From Mycobacterium asiaticum (lineage in GTDB: Bacteria; Actinomycetota; Actinomycetes; Mycobacteriales; Mycobacteriaceae): 64,000 bases of DNA. Below are positions 27,843 through 37,879 of the stretch, in pieces. The DNA is taken from NCBI RefSeq assembly GCF_001673365.1, contig NZ_LZLS01000156.1, forward strand, positions 62,001 through 126,000, written 5' to 3'. The notes beneath the pieces are model-generated. The model did no database searches, was not told where the DNA came from, and saw only the letters and a program-made list of their open reading frames with translations. The translations under genes and the position numbers were made by a program. Every line of letters begins with the position of its first letter. The first letter of the stretch is position 1.

Positions 27843-28676
27843 TCAGCTTCCCAACTCGATCGGGGCGCCCACCAGGGAGCCGTATTCGGTCCAACTGCCG
27901 TCGTAGTTCTTGACGTTCTTGTGTCCGAGCAATTCCTGCAAAACGAACCAGGTGTGGGACGAACGTTCCCCGATTCGACAGTAGGCAATCGTTTCCTTCG
28001 TGCCGTCCAAGCCGGCGTCGGCGTAGAGCTTGGCCAACTCCTCGTCCGACTTGAAGGTGCCGTCCTCGTTGGCGGCCTTGCTCCACGGCACGTTGATCGC
28101 GCTGGGAACGTGGCCGGGACGCTGGCTTTGCTCCTGAGGCAGGTGGGCGGGCGCCAAGATCTTTCCGGAGAACTCGTCGGGCGACCGCACGTCGACCAGG
28201 TTCTTGGTGCCGATGGCCGCGATGACCTCGTCCCGGAAGGCGCGGATGGTGTTGTCCGGCACGGCCGCGGAGTAGGAGGTGGCGGGCCGAGTGACCGGAT
28301 CGGCGGAAAGCGGACGGCCGTCGAGTTCCCACTTCTTGCGGCCACCGTCAAGCAGCTTGACCTTGTCGTGGCCGTACAGCTTGAAGTACCAGTACGCGTA
28401 GGCCGCGAACCAGTTGTTGTTGCCGCCGTAGAGGATCACGGTGTCGTCATTGGCGATGCCGCGATCGGACAGCAGCTTGGAGAACTGCTCGGCGTCGACG
28501 AAGTCGCGCTTGACCGGGTCCTGCAGGTCGTCTCGCCAGTCAAGCCGGACTGCGCCGGCGATGTGGCCGCCGTCGTATGCGCTGGTGTCCTCGTCGACTT
28601 CGACGAAAACGACGTCTGCGGCATCCAGATTGCTCTCAGCCCAGTCGGCAGAGACCAGGACGTCAGAGCGTGCCAT
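27843..28676 (-). CDS. cysA: Thiosulfate sulfurtransferase (rhodanese)
   Basis: A two-domain rhodanese of about 277 residues, orthologue of Rv0815c (CysA2). The active-site Cys lies in the C-terminal domain in TIAYCRIGERSSHTW, whose loop CRIGERS is typical of thiosulfate sulfurtransferases. I place the start at ATG 28676 (MARSDVLVSADW) because AAAGGAT lies just upstream; the frame extends to 28739. It is first in the operon with sseC and lies behind a leader that starts with a polycysteine ORF, so cysteine supply probably controls it. Confidence 0.94.
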   Translation of the reverse strand: MARSDVLVSADWAESNLDAADVVFVEVDEDTSAYDGGHIAGAVRLDWRDDLQDPVKRDFVDAEQFSKLLSDRGIANDDTVILYGGNNNWFAAYAYWYFKLYGHDKVKLLDGGRKKWELDGRPLSADPVTRPATSYSAAVPDNTIRAFRDEVIAAIGTKNLVDVRSPDEFSGKILAPAHLPQEQSQRPGHVPSAINVPWSKAANEDGTFKSDEELAKLYADAGLDGTKETIAYCRIGERSSHTWFVLQELLGHKNVKNYDGSWTEYGSLVGAPIELGS

Positions 28677-28876
28677 GGTGGGGATCCTTTCGATTATTTC
28701 TGGTGAAAAGCGTGGTCGGAGGGCTGCACTACCTGGCACGTCCGAGGGCGCCCACGCACCCGGGTGGTGGTGATGGTCGACACGGATGTACTCCTAGGTA
28801 CGCCTCTTGCGCAAAGGAAGACATGCCACGGTAGGCCCGGGAATGCTCCGAGTGCTGCGCAAATCGGCGCGGCTAC
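28677..28876 (-). promoter_or_regulatory. Leader between the polycysteine ORF and cysA (attenuator region)
   Basis: A 200-base untranslated leader on the minus strand. It contains GC-rich inverted segments such as CACCCGGGTG near 28758. In M. smegmatis, stalling at cysteine codons in such ORFs is reported to raise expression of the downstream sulfur genes; the structural details here would need folding. Confidence 0.6.
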
Positions 28877-28966
28877 TCAGCAGCTACAGCAACAACAACA
28901 GCCCGCGACGCGGCGCAGCTGTACTGCGCGGCGGTTGGTGAGCAGAAGCTCGATGCGGCCTGACAC
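28877..28966 (-). CDS. Leaderless polycysteine regulatory peptide upstream of cysA
   Basis: A 29-residue ORF starts at GTG 28966 (VSGRIELLLTNRRAVQ...) and ends CCCCCSC-stop, with six cysteine codons among the last seven. TAAGCT at 28974-28979 sits seven bases before the GTG, so transcription should start on the start codon itself, and no ribosome-binding site is needed. This is the design of the mycobacterial cysteine-responsive attenuator ORFs described upstream of cysA2-type operons. It acts in cis on cysA-sseC. Confidence 0.88.
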   Translation of the reverse strand: MSGRIELLLTNRRAVQLRRVAGCCCCCSC

Positions 28967-28973
28967 GTCGGTC

Positions 28974-28979
28974 AGCTTA
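28974..28979 (-). promoter_or_regulatory. -10 element of the leaderless polycysteine transcript
   Basis: TAAGCT matches the mycobacterial TANNNT -10 motif. Its spacing of seven bases to GTG 28966 fits a transcript beginning at the start codon. Confidence 0.65.
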
Positions 28980-29036
28980 CCCAATGACGTAGTGATGAAG
29001 CCAACAGTGGCCAAAACGCCATCCAACGCCCCGCCG

Positions 29037-29843
29037 TCACGACTGTTTGAAGTCTTGCAGCTTCACGGTGACGTCGCGGGTGATGCCCTCGATGATGACG
29101 TCGGAACCGCGCGCTCCGACGGTGTTCGGTGCGACTCCGAAGGGCAGCTTCTGGTTCGCCAACCTGCTGCTGAACGCCTTGAGCACAGCATCCCGTTTGT
29201 CGTCGGGGACGGTCTGATCGGCGGTATCCGGGCCGGTAAGCACGCCGGTGGGGGTTATCACCAGGGTCGCCGGGTCGTCCGGCGCAATGGAGAGGTCGAC
29301 CGAGATGCTGACCCGGTGATCGAAATCGGCCGTTTTCGGCGTGCCGCTGAACACCAGTCCGTGGCTGCCGGATATTCCCGATTCTGTGGTGCCGCCGGTG
29401 GCGTCGTTGGATTCCTGCGGCGGCGCCTCCACCATCAGGTCGACGATGCCCAGGTAGCGCCCCAGGTGCACCGAATCGATGATGATGCGGCTTTCCAGTT
29501 CGCCGACGGGCAGCCTGGCGTCGGGTCTGATCAACCAGGAGGCTTCGGACAAACCGACCGAGTGCATGGTGGCTTCGAGCGTGGCTTTTCCGACCGTTGC
29601 GTGGTCGACGGCGCCGGCCTTGATCTCCAGCTCGTTGTAGTGGTGGCGCATGGCCTGCGGGATGAACGGAAAGGCCAGGATGGCCACGAACGGGTCAGAC
29701 CCGAGGTTTGCCGCCTTGCGGACGTTGCTCGACAGCCGATATTCGGCGTAGATGCTGACGCCGTAGTCGACGGCGATGCCACCGAGCGCGACGACGCCAA
29801 CCGTTATCGCCGCGGCGGTTGCACCGAGCAGGACTTTGCGCAC
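29037..29843 (-). CDS. lmeA: DUF2993 protein, LmeA-like
   Basis: About 268 residues with an N-terminal signal anchor (LLGATAAAITVGVVALGG) and the DUF2993 body typical of Rv0817c. In M. smegmatis the orthologue LmeA is a periplasmic mannosyltransferase that elongates the mannan chain of lipomannan. The frame extends to 29990 but the upstream part is Arg-rich antisense sequence; GTG 29843 (VRKVLLGA) gives the signal peptide. thiX, which lies between cysA2 and this gene in M. tuberculosis, is absent. It diverges from glnR. Confidence 0.85.
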   Translation of the reverse strand: MRKVLLGATAAAITVGVVALGGIAVDYGVSIYAEYRLSSNVRKAANLGSDPFVAILAFPFIPQAMRHHYNELEIKAGAVDHATVGKATLEATMHSVGLSEASWLIRPDARLPVGELESRIIIDSVHLGRYLGIVDLMVEAPPQESNDATGGTTESGISGSHGLVFSGTPKTADFDHRVSISVDLSIAPDDPATLVITPTGVLTGPDTADQTVPDDKRDAVLKAFSSRLANQKLPFGVAPNTVGARGSDVIIEGITRDVTVKLQDFKQS

Positions 29844-30036
29844 CGGGACATTGTGACATCGCCGCTCGAGCTTGTTGGGTTGGTCACAGTCGCGGGGTCG
29901 ACCGCCGCGTGTTCCGGCCGGAAAGGGCTCGTCGCCAGGCCGAATAGGCCCTGGGGCGTTATCGTTAGATGATCTTGCCGCTAACGTCATATGTCGCGAA
30001 AAGTCTGGGAGGCCTTGCCCACGACGCTGGAGGGGC

Positions 30037-31772
<1,736 letters not shown>

Positions 31773-31843
31773 TTCGGAGCATACTTTCCGGCCGACTTGG
31801 CAATGTTTCAGTGGATGTGCCTCGTCATGCAGGAAGCGGATCG

Positions 31844-32959
31844 GTGAAACTCGTGGGGGTCAAGGCCGCAGCCGTTGCGGTGACGACGACGATCCTTGTC
31901 TGCGGCACAGTCGTGTCCTGCGGCAGCGACGACAACCGCGGCCCGTCGAACATCTCGGGCGCACCCTCTGGTGCGGGATCCTGCGGCGGCAAGAACGACG
32001 TGACCGCAGAAGGTTCGACGGCCCAGCAGAACGCGATCGCGTTGTTCAACCAGGTCTGGGGCCGGCTGTGCCCAGGCAAGACAGTGTCCTACAACGCAAC
32101 CGGATCCGGAGCCGGGCGTGAACAGTTCATCGCCGGGCACGTCGACTTCGCCGGGTCGGATTCTCCGTTGGTCGCCACGCAGATCGGGCCGGCGGCCGAG
32201 CGCTGCGATGGCAACCCGGCATGGGACCTGCCGTTGGTCTTCGGATCGATTGCTTTGGTCTACAACCTGCCCGGTATTCCGCGGCTGGTGGTGGATGCCG
32301 ATGCGCTGGCGCAGATCTTCAGCGGCGGGATCCGGATGTGGGACGATCCGGTCCTGGTGGGCCTCAATCCCGGAGTGCCGTTGCCGAAGACCAAGATCAC
32401 GCCGATCTACCGCAAGGACTCGTCAGGAACCACCGACAACTTCCAGAAGTACCTGTCCACCGCCGCGCCGCAGAGTTGGACACGGGGGGTGGGCACCGAG
32501 TTTCAAGGCGGAGTCGGTGAGGGTGTCCAGCGATCGGGGGGCGTGACCCAGGCAGTGCTGGCAACTACCGGAGCCATCGGTTACGTCGAGAAAGGCCTCG
32601 CCGATCAGGCCCGGGTCCCGTTCGCACAGATCGATACCGGTGCCGGAGTGGTCGCGCTTACCGACGAAACTGCCCGCAACGCCGTCAACGCTGTCACGTT
32701 CGCGGCCAGCGGCAACGACCTTGTCCTGGATCTGAGTTCGATCTATGCCGTCGCGGAGCCAAAGTCGTATCCGTTGGTGCTTGCCACCTACGAGATCGTG
32801 TGCTCGAAGGGATACCAGCCGGACACCGCAGCGGGGGTCAAGGCCTTTCTCACCACCGCGGTCAACGAGGGGCAATCCGGCCTCACGTCCGCCGGGTACG
32901 TCCCCTTGCCGGATAAGGTCAAGGAGCGCCTGGTCGCCGCGATCAACGCACTGCAGTAG
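31844..32959 (+). CDS. pstS: Phosphate-binding lipoprotein of the Pst transporter
   Basis: About 371 residues. The signal peptide ends in a lipobox (TVVSCGSDD), so the mature protein is lipid-anchored. EGSTAQQNAI, SGAGREQFIAGHVDFAGSDSPL and YRKDSSGTTDNFQKYL are the phosphate-binding loops of PstS. GTG 31844 follows AGGAAG and opens directly at the signal peptide; the frame extends a little upstream. It captures phosphate for the PstCAB transporter encoded next. Confidence 0.96.
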   Translation: MKLVGVKAAAVAVTTTILVCGTVVSCGSDDNRGPSNISGAPSGAGSCGGKNDVTAEGSTAQQNAIALFNQVWGRLCPGKTVSYNATGSGAGREQFIAGHVDFAGSDSPLVATQIGPAAERCDGNPAWDLPLVFGSIALVYNLPGIPRLVVDADALAQIFSGGIRMWDDPVLVGLNPGVPLPKTKITPIYRKDSSGTTDNFQKYLSTAAPQSWTRGVGTEFQGGVGEGVQRSGGVTQAVLATTGAIGYVEKGLADQARVPFAQIDTGAGVVALTDETARNAVNAVTFAASGNDLVLDLSSIYAVAEPKSYPLVLATYEIVCSKGYQPDTAAGVKAFLTTAVNEGQSGLTSAGYVPLPDKVKERLVAAINALQ

Positions 32960-33000
32960 CCCGACGGATGACCTGCGCACGCAGTGAGAGGAGCCACCGG

Positions 33001-33014
33001 GGCTCGGCCGAGCC
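33001..33014 (+). promoter_or_regulatory. Palindrome between pstS and pstC
   Basis: GGCTCGGCCGAGCC is a perfect 14-base palindrome, flanked by ACCGG and AGCGGT that extend the pairing. Such a hairpin could allow partial termination or protect the pstS message so the binding protein is made in excess. Confidence 0.45.
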
Positions 33015-33041
33015 AGCGGTAAGCGGAGCGACGGGACCACA

Positions 33042-34082
33042 GTGACGACGCCAAACCCAGCCGATGCGGGTTCGGGCGAGGTCGTTGCCGCGCCTATCCC
33101 AAAACCGCCGGGCCAGCCCATCAGCCCGTGGGGGTACGGCAAGCCGCAGTTGGGGGACCGGATCTTTCGTCGGCTCGCGGAGGGTTCCGGTCTGCTGCTC
33201 GTGGTGCTGATCGCTGCCATCGGGGGATTTCTGCTTTGGCGTGCCGTCCCAGCGTTGGAGCGCGACCAGGAGAACTTCTTCACTTACGGCGGTACCTGGG
33301 TAACCACCGACACCTCGGCGATGCGCATCGGCATCCTGGACCTGCTGCAGGTGACGGTCTTCGTCTCGCTGTTCGCGCTGGCGCTGGCAATGCCGGTGGC
33401 TTTGGGTGTTTCGATTTATCTCACCCAGTACGCCCCACGCCGGCTCGCGGCGCCGCTCTCCTACCTGGTCGACCTGCTCGCCGCGGTGCCGTCGATCATC
33501 TACGGCGTCTGGGGTCTGCACGTGTTGGCACCGCGGCTGCAGCCGCTGGCCGGCTGGCTCAACGCGCACCTCGGGAATTGGTTCCTGTTCGCCACCGGCA
33601 ACGTTTCCGGCGGCGGGACCATCTTCACCGGAGGGATCGTCTTGGCGGCGATGATCCTGCCGATCATCACCGCTGTGACTCGTGAGGTGTTCGTCCAGAC
33701 TCCGCACGAACAGATCGAGGCCGCACTGGCGCTGGGCGCCACCCGCTGGGAAGTGGTGAAGACGACGGTGCTCCCGTTCGGCCGGTCCGGTTACCTCAGC
33801 GGCGCGATATTGGGGCTGGGCCGCGCGCTCGGCGAGACGGTGGCGCTGCTGGTCATCTTGCGCGGCACTGCGCAGGCGTTCGGGTGGTCGCTATTCGACG
33901 GCGGTTCCACCTTTGCCACCAAGATCGCAGCCACCGCGGCCGAATTCGACAACCAGTACAAGGCCGGTGCCTACATCGCCGCCGGCCTGGTGCTGTTCTT
34001 ACTGACGTTTTTGGTGAACGCGCTGGCCCGCAGCGCGGTGACCGGCAGCCGAGCCGGCGCGAACGGGACGGCGCGGCCATGA
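33042..34082 (+). CDS. pstC: Phosphate ABC transporter permease PstC
   Basis: A 346-residue permease with six TM segments (first about 47-70). The EAA-like cytoplasmic loop reads EQIEAALALGATRWEVVKTTVLPF. Start is GTG 33042. Its TGA overlaps the pstA ATG (ATGA at 34079-34082), so the two permeases are translationally coupled. Confidence 0.95.
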   Translation: MTTPNPADAGSGEVVAAPIPKPPGQPISPWGYGKPQLGDRIFRRLAEGSGLLLVVLIAAIGGFLLWRAVPALERDQENFFTYGGTWVTTDTSAMRIGILDLLQVTVFVSLFALALAMPVALGVSIYLTQYAPRRLAAPLSYLVDLLAAVPSIIYGVWGLHVLAPRLQPLAGWLNAHLGNWFLFATGNVSGGGTIFTGGIVLAAMILPIITAVTREVFVQTPHEQIEAALALGATRWEVVKTTVLPFGRSGYLSGAILGLGRALGETVALLVILRGTAQAFGWSLFDGGSTFATKIAATAAEFDNQYKAGAYIAAGLVLFLLTFLVNALARSAVTGSRAGANGTARP

Positions 34083-34993
34083 CCTCGATCCTGGACCGCC
34101 CGTTGAAGTGGCGGACGATCTCGGGGCTGAGCTGGCGCCGTCGGCTCGCCAACGGCCTTGCCGCCGTCCTGGTGACGGCGTCGATGGGGGTTGCCCTGGC
34201 GCCGCTGGTGTGGGTGTTGGGTTCGGTGGTCGTCAAGGGCTTCCGGCTGGTCACCACCAGTGTGTGGTGGACGCATTCGCAAGCCGGTACGACGACGCTG
34301 GACCCAGGCGGTGGCGCCTACCACGCGATCATCGGCACCCTGCTGCTGGGAGTGGCGTGTGCGGCGATCTCCATTCCGCTCGGTGTCCTGGTCGGGATTT
34401 ACCTGGCGGAATACGGAGGTCGCGGATCGCTGGCGCGGCTGGTCACTTTCACGGTCGACATCTTGGCCGGCGTGCCCTCGATCATCGCGGCGCTGTTCAT
34501 CTACGCGGTGTGGATTCTTGCGCTGGGCCAGTCCCGTTCGCAGTTCGCGGTTGCCTTGGCGCTGGTCATCTTGATGCTCCCGGTGATCGCGCGGTCTACC
34601 GAGGAGATGCTGCGAATAGTTCCGCTGGATCTTCGCGAGGCCAGCTACGCGCTGGGCATACCGAAATGGAAGACCATCGTCAGGGTGGTGTTGCCGACCG
34701 CCATGTCCGGCATCATGACCGGAATCCTGCTCGCACTGGCCCGGGTGCTCGGCGAGACATCGCCGCTGCTCATCCTGGTCGGCTACTCGCACGCGATGAA
34801 CTTCGACATGTTCGGTGGGTTCATGGGGTCATTGCCCGGCATGATGTATGACCAGACGACCGCCGGGGCCGGCAGCAACCCGGTTCCCGCGGGCCGCCTG
34901 TGGGGTGCTGCGCTGACCCTGATCTTCCTGATTGCCATGATCAATGTCGGGGCGAGGGTGCTCGCGAAGATCTTGGCGCCGAAGAAGACGTGA
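34079..34993 (+). CDS. pstA: Phosphate ABC transporter permease PstA
   Basis: About 304 residues with multiple TM helices, and the coupling loop REASYALGIPKWKTIVRVVLPTAMSGI. The reading frame is open from 33884, but the correct start is ATG 34079 overlapping the pstC stop. It pairs with PstC to form the phosphate channel energised by PstB. Confidence 0.95.
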   Translation: MTSILDRPLKWRTISGLSWRRRLANGLAAVLVTASMGVALAPLVWVLGSVVVKGFRLVTTSVWWTHSQAGTTTLDPGGGAYHAIIGTLLLGVACAAISIPLGVLVGIYLAEYGGRGSLARLVTFTVDILAGVPSIIAALFIYAVWILALGQSRSQFAVALALVILMLPVIARSTEEMLRIVPLDLREASYALGIPKWKTIVRVVLPTAMSGIMTGILLALARVLGETSPLLILVGYSHAMNFDMFGGFMGSLPGMMYDQTTAGAGSNPVPAGRLWGAALTLIFLIAMINVGARVLAKILAPKKT

Positions 34994-35051
34994 CCTGTGA
35001 AGGTAGTTGTGAAGGAATGTGAAGGCAGTAACGAGGCAGGAGCTGTGATAC

Positions 35052-35828
35052 GTGGCTAAACGGTTGGACCTCAAAGAGCTCAACATCTACTACGGGGCCT
35101 TCCATGCGGTCGCCGACGTAACGTTGTCGGTGCTGCCCCGCAGCGTGACGGCGTTCATCGGCCCGTCGGGCTGCGGCAAGACAACCGTGTTGCGCACGCT
35201 GAATCGGATGCACGAGGTGATCCCCGGTGCCCGGGTCCAAGGCAGCGTCATGCTCGACGACGAGGACATCTACGGCGCCCGCATCGACCCCGTTGGGGTA
35301 CGGCGGGCGATCGGGATGGTGTTCCAGCGGCCTAACCCCTTTCCCGCCATGTCGATTCGCGACAATGTGGTGGCCGGACTGAAGCTGCAGGGTGTGCGCA
35401 AGCGTCAGTTGCTCGACGAGACCGCCGAACACTCACTGCGCGGCGCGAACCTGTGGGACGAGGTCAAGGACAGGATGGACAAGCCCGGCGGCGGATTATC
35501 CGGTGGGCAGCAGCAACGGTTGTGTATCGCGCGGGCCATCGCGGTGCAGCCAGATGTGTTGCTGATGGACGAGCCCTGCTCGGCTCTGGACCCCATCTCC
35601 ACGATGGCGATCGAAGAATTGATCAGCGAACTGAAGCAGGATTACACGATCGTCATCGTCACCCACAACATGCAGCAGGCCGCTCGGGTGAGCGATCAGA
35701 CAGCGTTTTTCAACCTCGAGGCGGTGGGCCGGCCCGGGCGGCTGATCGAGATCGACAACACCGAGAAAATCTTCTCCAATCCGACTGAGAAAGCCACCGA
35801 GGACTACATCTCCGGCCGCTTCGGATGA
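35052..35828 (+). CDS. pstB: Phosphate ABC transporter ATP-binding protein
   Basis: At 258 residues it carries Walker [10 protein letters not shown], the Q-loop VFQRPNPFP, the signature [14 protein letters not shown], Walker [14 protein letters not shown] and the switch His in THNMQQAAR. It is the Rv0820 (PhoT) counterpart. The start at GTG 35052 is 58 bases after pstA. In M. tuberculosis phoY2 follows directly; here a five-gene block is inserted before phoU. Confidence 0.95.
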   Translation: MAKRLDLKELNIYYGAFHAVADVTLSVLPRSVTAFIGPSGCGKTTVLRTLNRMHEVIPGARVQGSVMLDDEDIYGARIDPVGVRRAIGMVFQRPNPFPAMSIRDNVVAGLKLQGVRKRQLLDETAEHSLRGANLWDEVKDRMDKPGGGLSGGQQQRLCIARAIAVQPDVLLMDEPCSALDPISTMAIEELISELKQDYTIVIVTHNMQQAARVSDQTAFFNLEAVGRPGRLIEIDNTEKIFSNPTEKATEDYISGRFG

Positions 35829-35935
35829 GCAAAGTGTTGCTGACCAGCAAATTCAACAATTAAGCAATAATCGCGCAGCAGCCGCTCGGCAAAGTTTCGC
35901 CTGTCAACCATCAAACGTTGAAGGGCAGGCAACCG

Positions 35936-36943
35936 GTGCGCGTCGACAAATCTGTTCAGGTCTTCGGATACCGCGAGATTCCCACCCGACACGGCGTGAG
36001 CGGACCACGTCTCCACGATTTTTCCGCACACCCGGAACTCGGCGAGATGTTGCCCGGCGAAGGTCAGATAGCGCTGGGATGGATTGACGGCGACCAGCAC
36101 CAAATCCTCACGCGTAGCGCCGAATTCGACACGATGCTGCTGGTGCTGGGCGGCCAGGCGCGGCTTTCCGACGAGCGGGACCTGCAAGTGGGCGACGTCG
36201 TGACGGTGCCGGCGGGCAGCAGCTACCGGCTTGCCGTCACAGCAGCCGACGGTTTGGCGGCACTGGCCATCACATTCCGCGCCGACACCGCCGCCGAGAC
36301 CCCGGACGAAGACGCCTGCTCGTTGGCCACGCTTCTGGAACGCAACGAACAGCGCGTCCGAAACACCAGCCAAGGTTCGATGTTTGCGCTGGTCGACGAC
36401 GGCACCCTGGACGACCCCGCCGGCCGCGAGGAGTTTCTGCGCCGCATCCGGCCTCTTTCGGACACCTTCCAGAAGATCATCGTCGCTCGCCAAGCCACCT
36501 GCTCGGACCAGGCGTATGAATCGATATTCCTGGCGCACCTGGCCGACGAGTTCGGCCACAACTCCCTACTGCCGCCGGATCGGCCGGCCACGCCCGACCC
36601 GGTGATGAACGCGACGCTGTCCTGGTTCACCCATCAGATGCTGGTGCGTGACAATGCGGAGAAGGCGGTGCTGGTGCACCTCGTTCTTGAGGCAGCCGCG
36701 GAGGCTTTCTTCACCAAACCGACCACCAAGGCGGCGTTTGCATCGGCCGGAGCACTCGACTATTTCCATGCCCACCTCGAGGACGAGGCACATAAAGACC
36801 TCGGCGCGCAGCTGCTCACCGGCCTGCATCCCCTGACCTACCGCCGGCTGCACCGCATGCTCGAGGACGGCTGGGACATGTTCGACGCGATGAGTAATCG
36901 CCTTGCCGAATTGGTTCGAGCCGAGGTTCACGGTGCGGCGTGA
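35936..36943 (+). CDS. Cupin-HDO (haem-oxygenase-like dimetal oxidase) fusion A
   Basis: An N-terminal cupin (about 1-110) lacks the usual His-x-His metal pair (WIDGDQHQILTRSAEFDTM), so it may only bind ligand. The C-terminal half (about 150-335) is a helical haem-oxygenase-like domain. Candidate metal ligands are in LAHLADEFGHN, HLVLEAAAEAF and HAHLEDEAHKDLG, matching the Glu-x-x-His and Asp/Glu-x3-His pattern of HDO enzymes. The start is uncertain; GTG 35936 is chosen, but TTG 35918 is in frame. Its stop overlaps the aminotransferase start (GTGA). Paralogous to the gene at 37880. Confidence 0.78.
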   Translation: MRVDKSVQVFGYREIPTRHGVSGPRLHDFSAHPELGEMLPGEGQIALGWIDGDQHQILTRSAEFDTMLLVLGGQARLSDERDLQVGDVVTVPAGSSYRLAVTAADGLAALAITFRADTAAETPDEDACSLATLLERNEQRVRNTSQGSMFALVDDGTLDDPAGREEFLRRIRPLSDTFQKIIVARQATCSDQAYESIFLAHLADEFGHNSLLPPDRPATPDPVMNATLSWFTHQMLVRDNAEKAVLVHLVLEAAAEAFFTKPTTKAAFASAGALDYFHAHLEDEAHKDLGAQLLTGLHPLTYRRLHRMLEDGWDMFDAMSNRLAELVRAEVHGAA

Positions 36944-37866
36944 TCACCTCGCCGTCGCCCGGTCTGCTCGTCTGGCTCGACGGTGAGCTCATTCGGCACG
37001 AAGACGCGCACACACCGATCTGGAGCAATCACTACGGATTCGGGGTGTTCGAGGGTGTCCGCGCCTACCGCACCGGCAAGCGCGCCGCCATCTTCCGCGT
37101 AAAAGACCACACGGCGCGGCTGTTTCGCTCCGCCCACATCCTGGGGATGCCGTTACGCCAAAGCTGGCGACCCACGGACATCGTGCAGGCACAGGTGGAC
37201 GTCATCCGGGAGAACGAACTCGGCGACGCATATCTGAGACCATTCGTCTTCTACGACGGGGTGCGTGGCCTGACCCCGCACACCGACCAGCTGACCCTGC
37301 GCGTTGCCGTCGTGGCGCTGCCCTGGGTGACGGACACCGCACGTCCCGAAGAGCGGCGCGGAATCTCGGTGCGCACCTCGACCTACACCCACAATCATCC
37401 GAACTCACACCTGTTGCGCGCCAAGGCCAATGCGAACTACATGACTGCGATGCTCGCGCTGGCGGAGGCGAAGTCGTCCGGAGCCGACGACGCGATCCTG
37501 CTCGATCAGGACGGCTGCGTCACCGAAGGCACGGCCGCCAACGTCTTCAGCGTCCGGGATGCCGAAGTGTGGACGCCGCCGGTGACTTCGGTGCTCGAAG
37601 GAATAACTCGCGAGACGATTCTGGGATTTGCCAGGGGGATGGGCTTGGAGATCCGCGAGGAGCGCTTCACGCGCGACGACCTCTACAGCGCCGATGAGGT
37701 GTTCTTCACCGGTACCGCATCGGAAGTGACCCCGATCCGCGAGATCGACGGCCGCAGCATCGGTGGCTGCGAGATCGGCCCGGTGACACGCCAACTCGCC
37801 GAGTTCTATGCCGCCACCGTCCGCGGTTGCGCGGCACAGGCACACAAGTGGATAACGCTGGTTTGA
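36940..37866 (+). CDS. Class IV PLP aminotransferase (branched-chain aminotransferase-like)
   Basis: A 308-residue class IV PLP enzyme. GFGVFEGVRAYRTGK, the PLP Lys region LRAKANANYMTAMLAL, and EGTAANVFSVRD with VLEGITRETIL match the IlvE branch rather than the ADC lyase. It could transaminate a branched-chain or related amino acid. It is coupled to the first cupin-HDO gene by a GTGA overlap and followed by the second after 13 bases, so it belongs to the same pathway. Housekeeping ilvE in mycobacteria lies elsewhere. Confidence 0.85.
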   Translation: MITSPSPGLLVWLDGELIRHEDAHTPIWSNHYGFGVFEGVRAYRTGKRAAIFRVKDHTARLFRSAHILGMPLRQSWRPTDIVQAQVDVIRENELGDAYLRPFVFYDGVRGLTPHTDQLTLRVAVVALPWVTDTARPEERRGISVRTSTYTHNHPNSHLLRAKANANYMTAMLALAEAKSSGADDAILLDQDGCVTEGTAANVFSVRDAEVWTPPVTSVLEGITRETILGFARGMGLEIREERFTRDDLYSADEVFFTGTASEVTPIREIDGRSIGGCEIGPVTRQLAEFYAATVRGCAAQAHKWITLV

Positions 37867-37879
37867 CCCGAGAGGAGCA

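Noticed and set aside
29963..29986. GlnR autoregulatory box (CGTTAG...CTAACG)
   Set aside because: The inverted repeat is real, but its sequence and spacing do not match the GlnR consensus half-sites.
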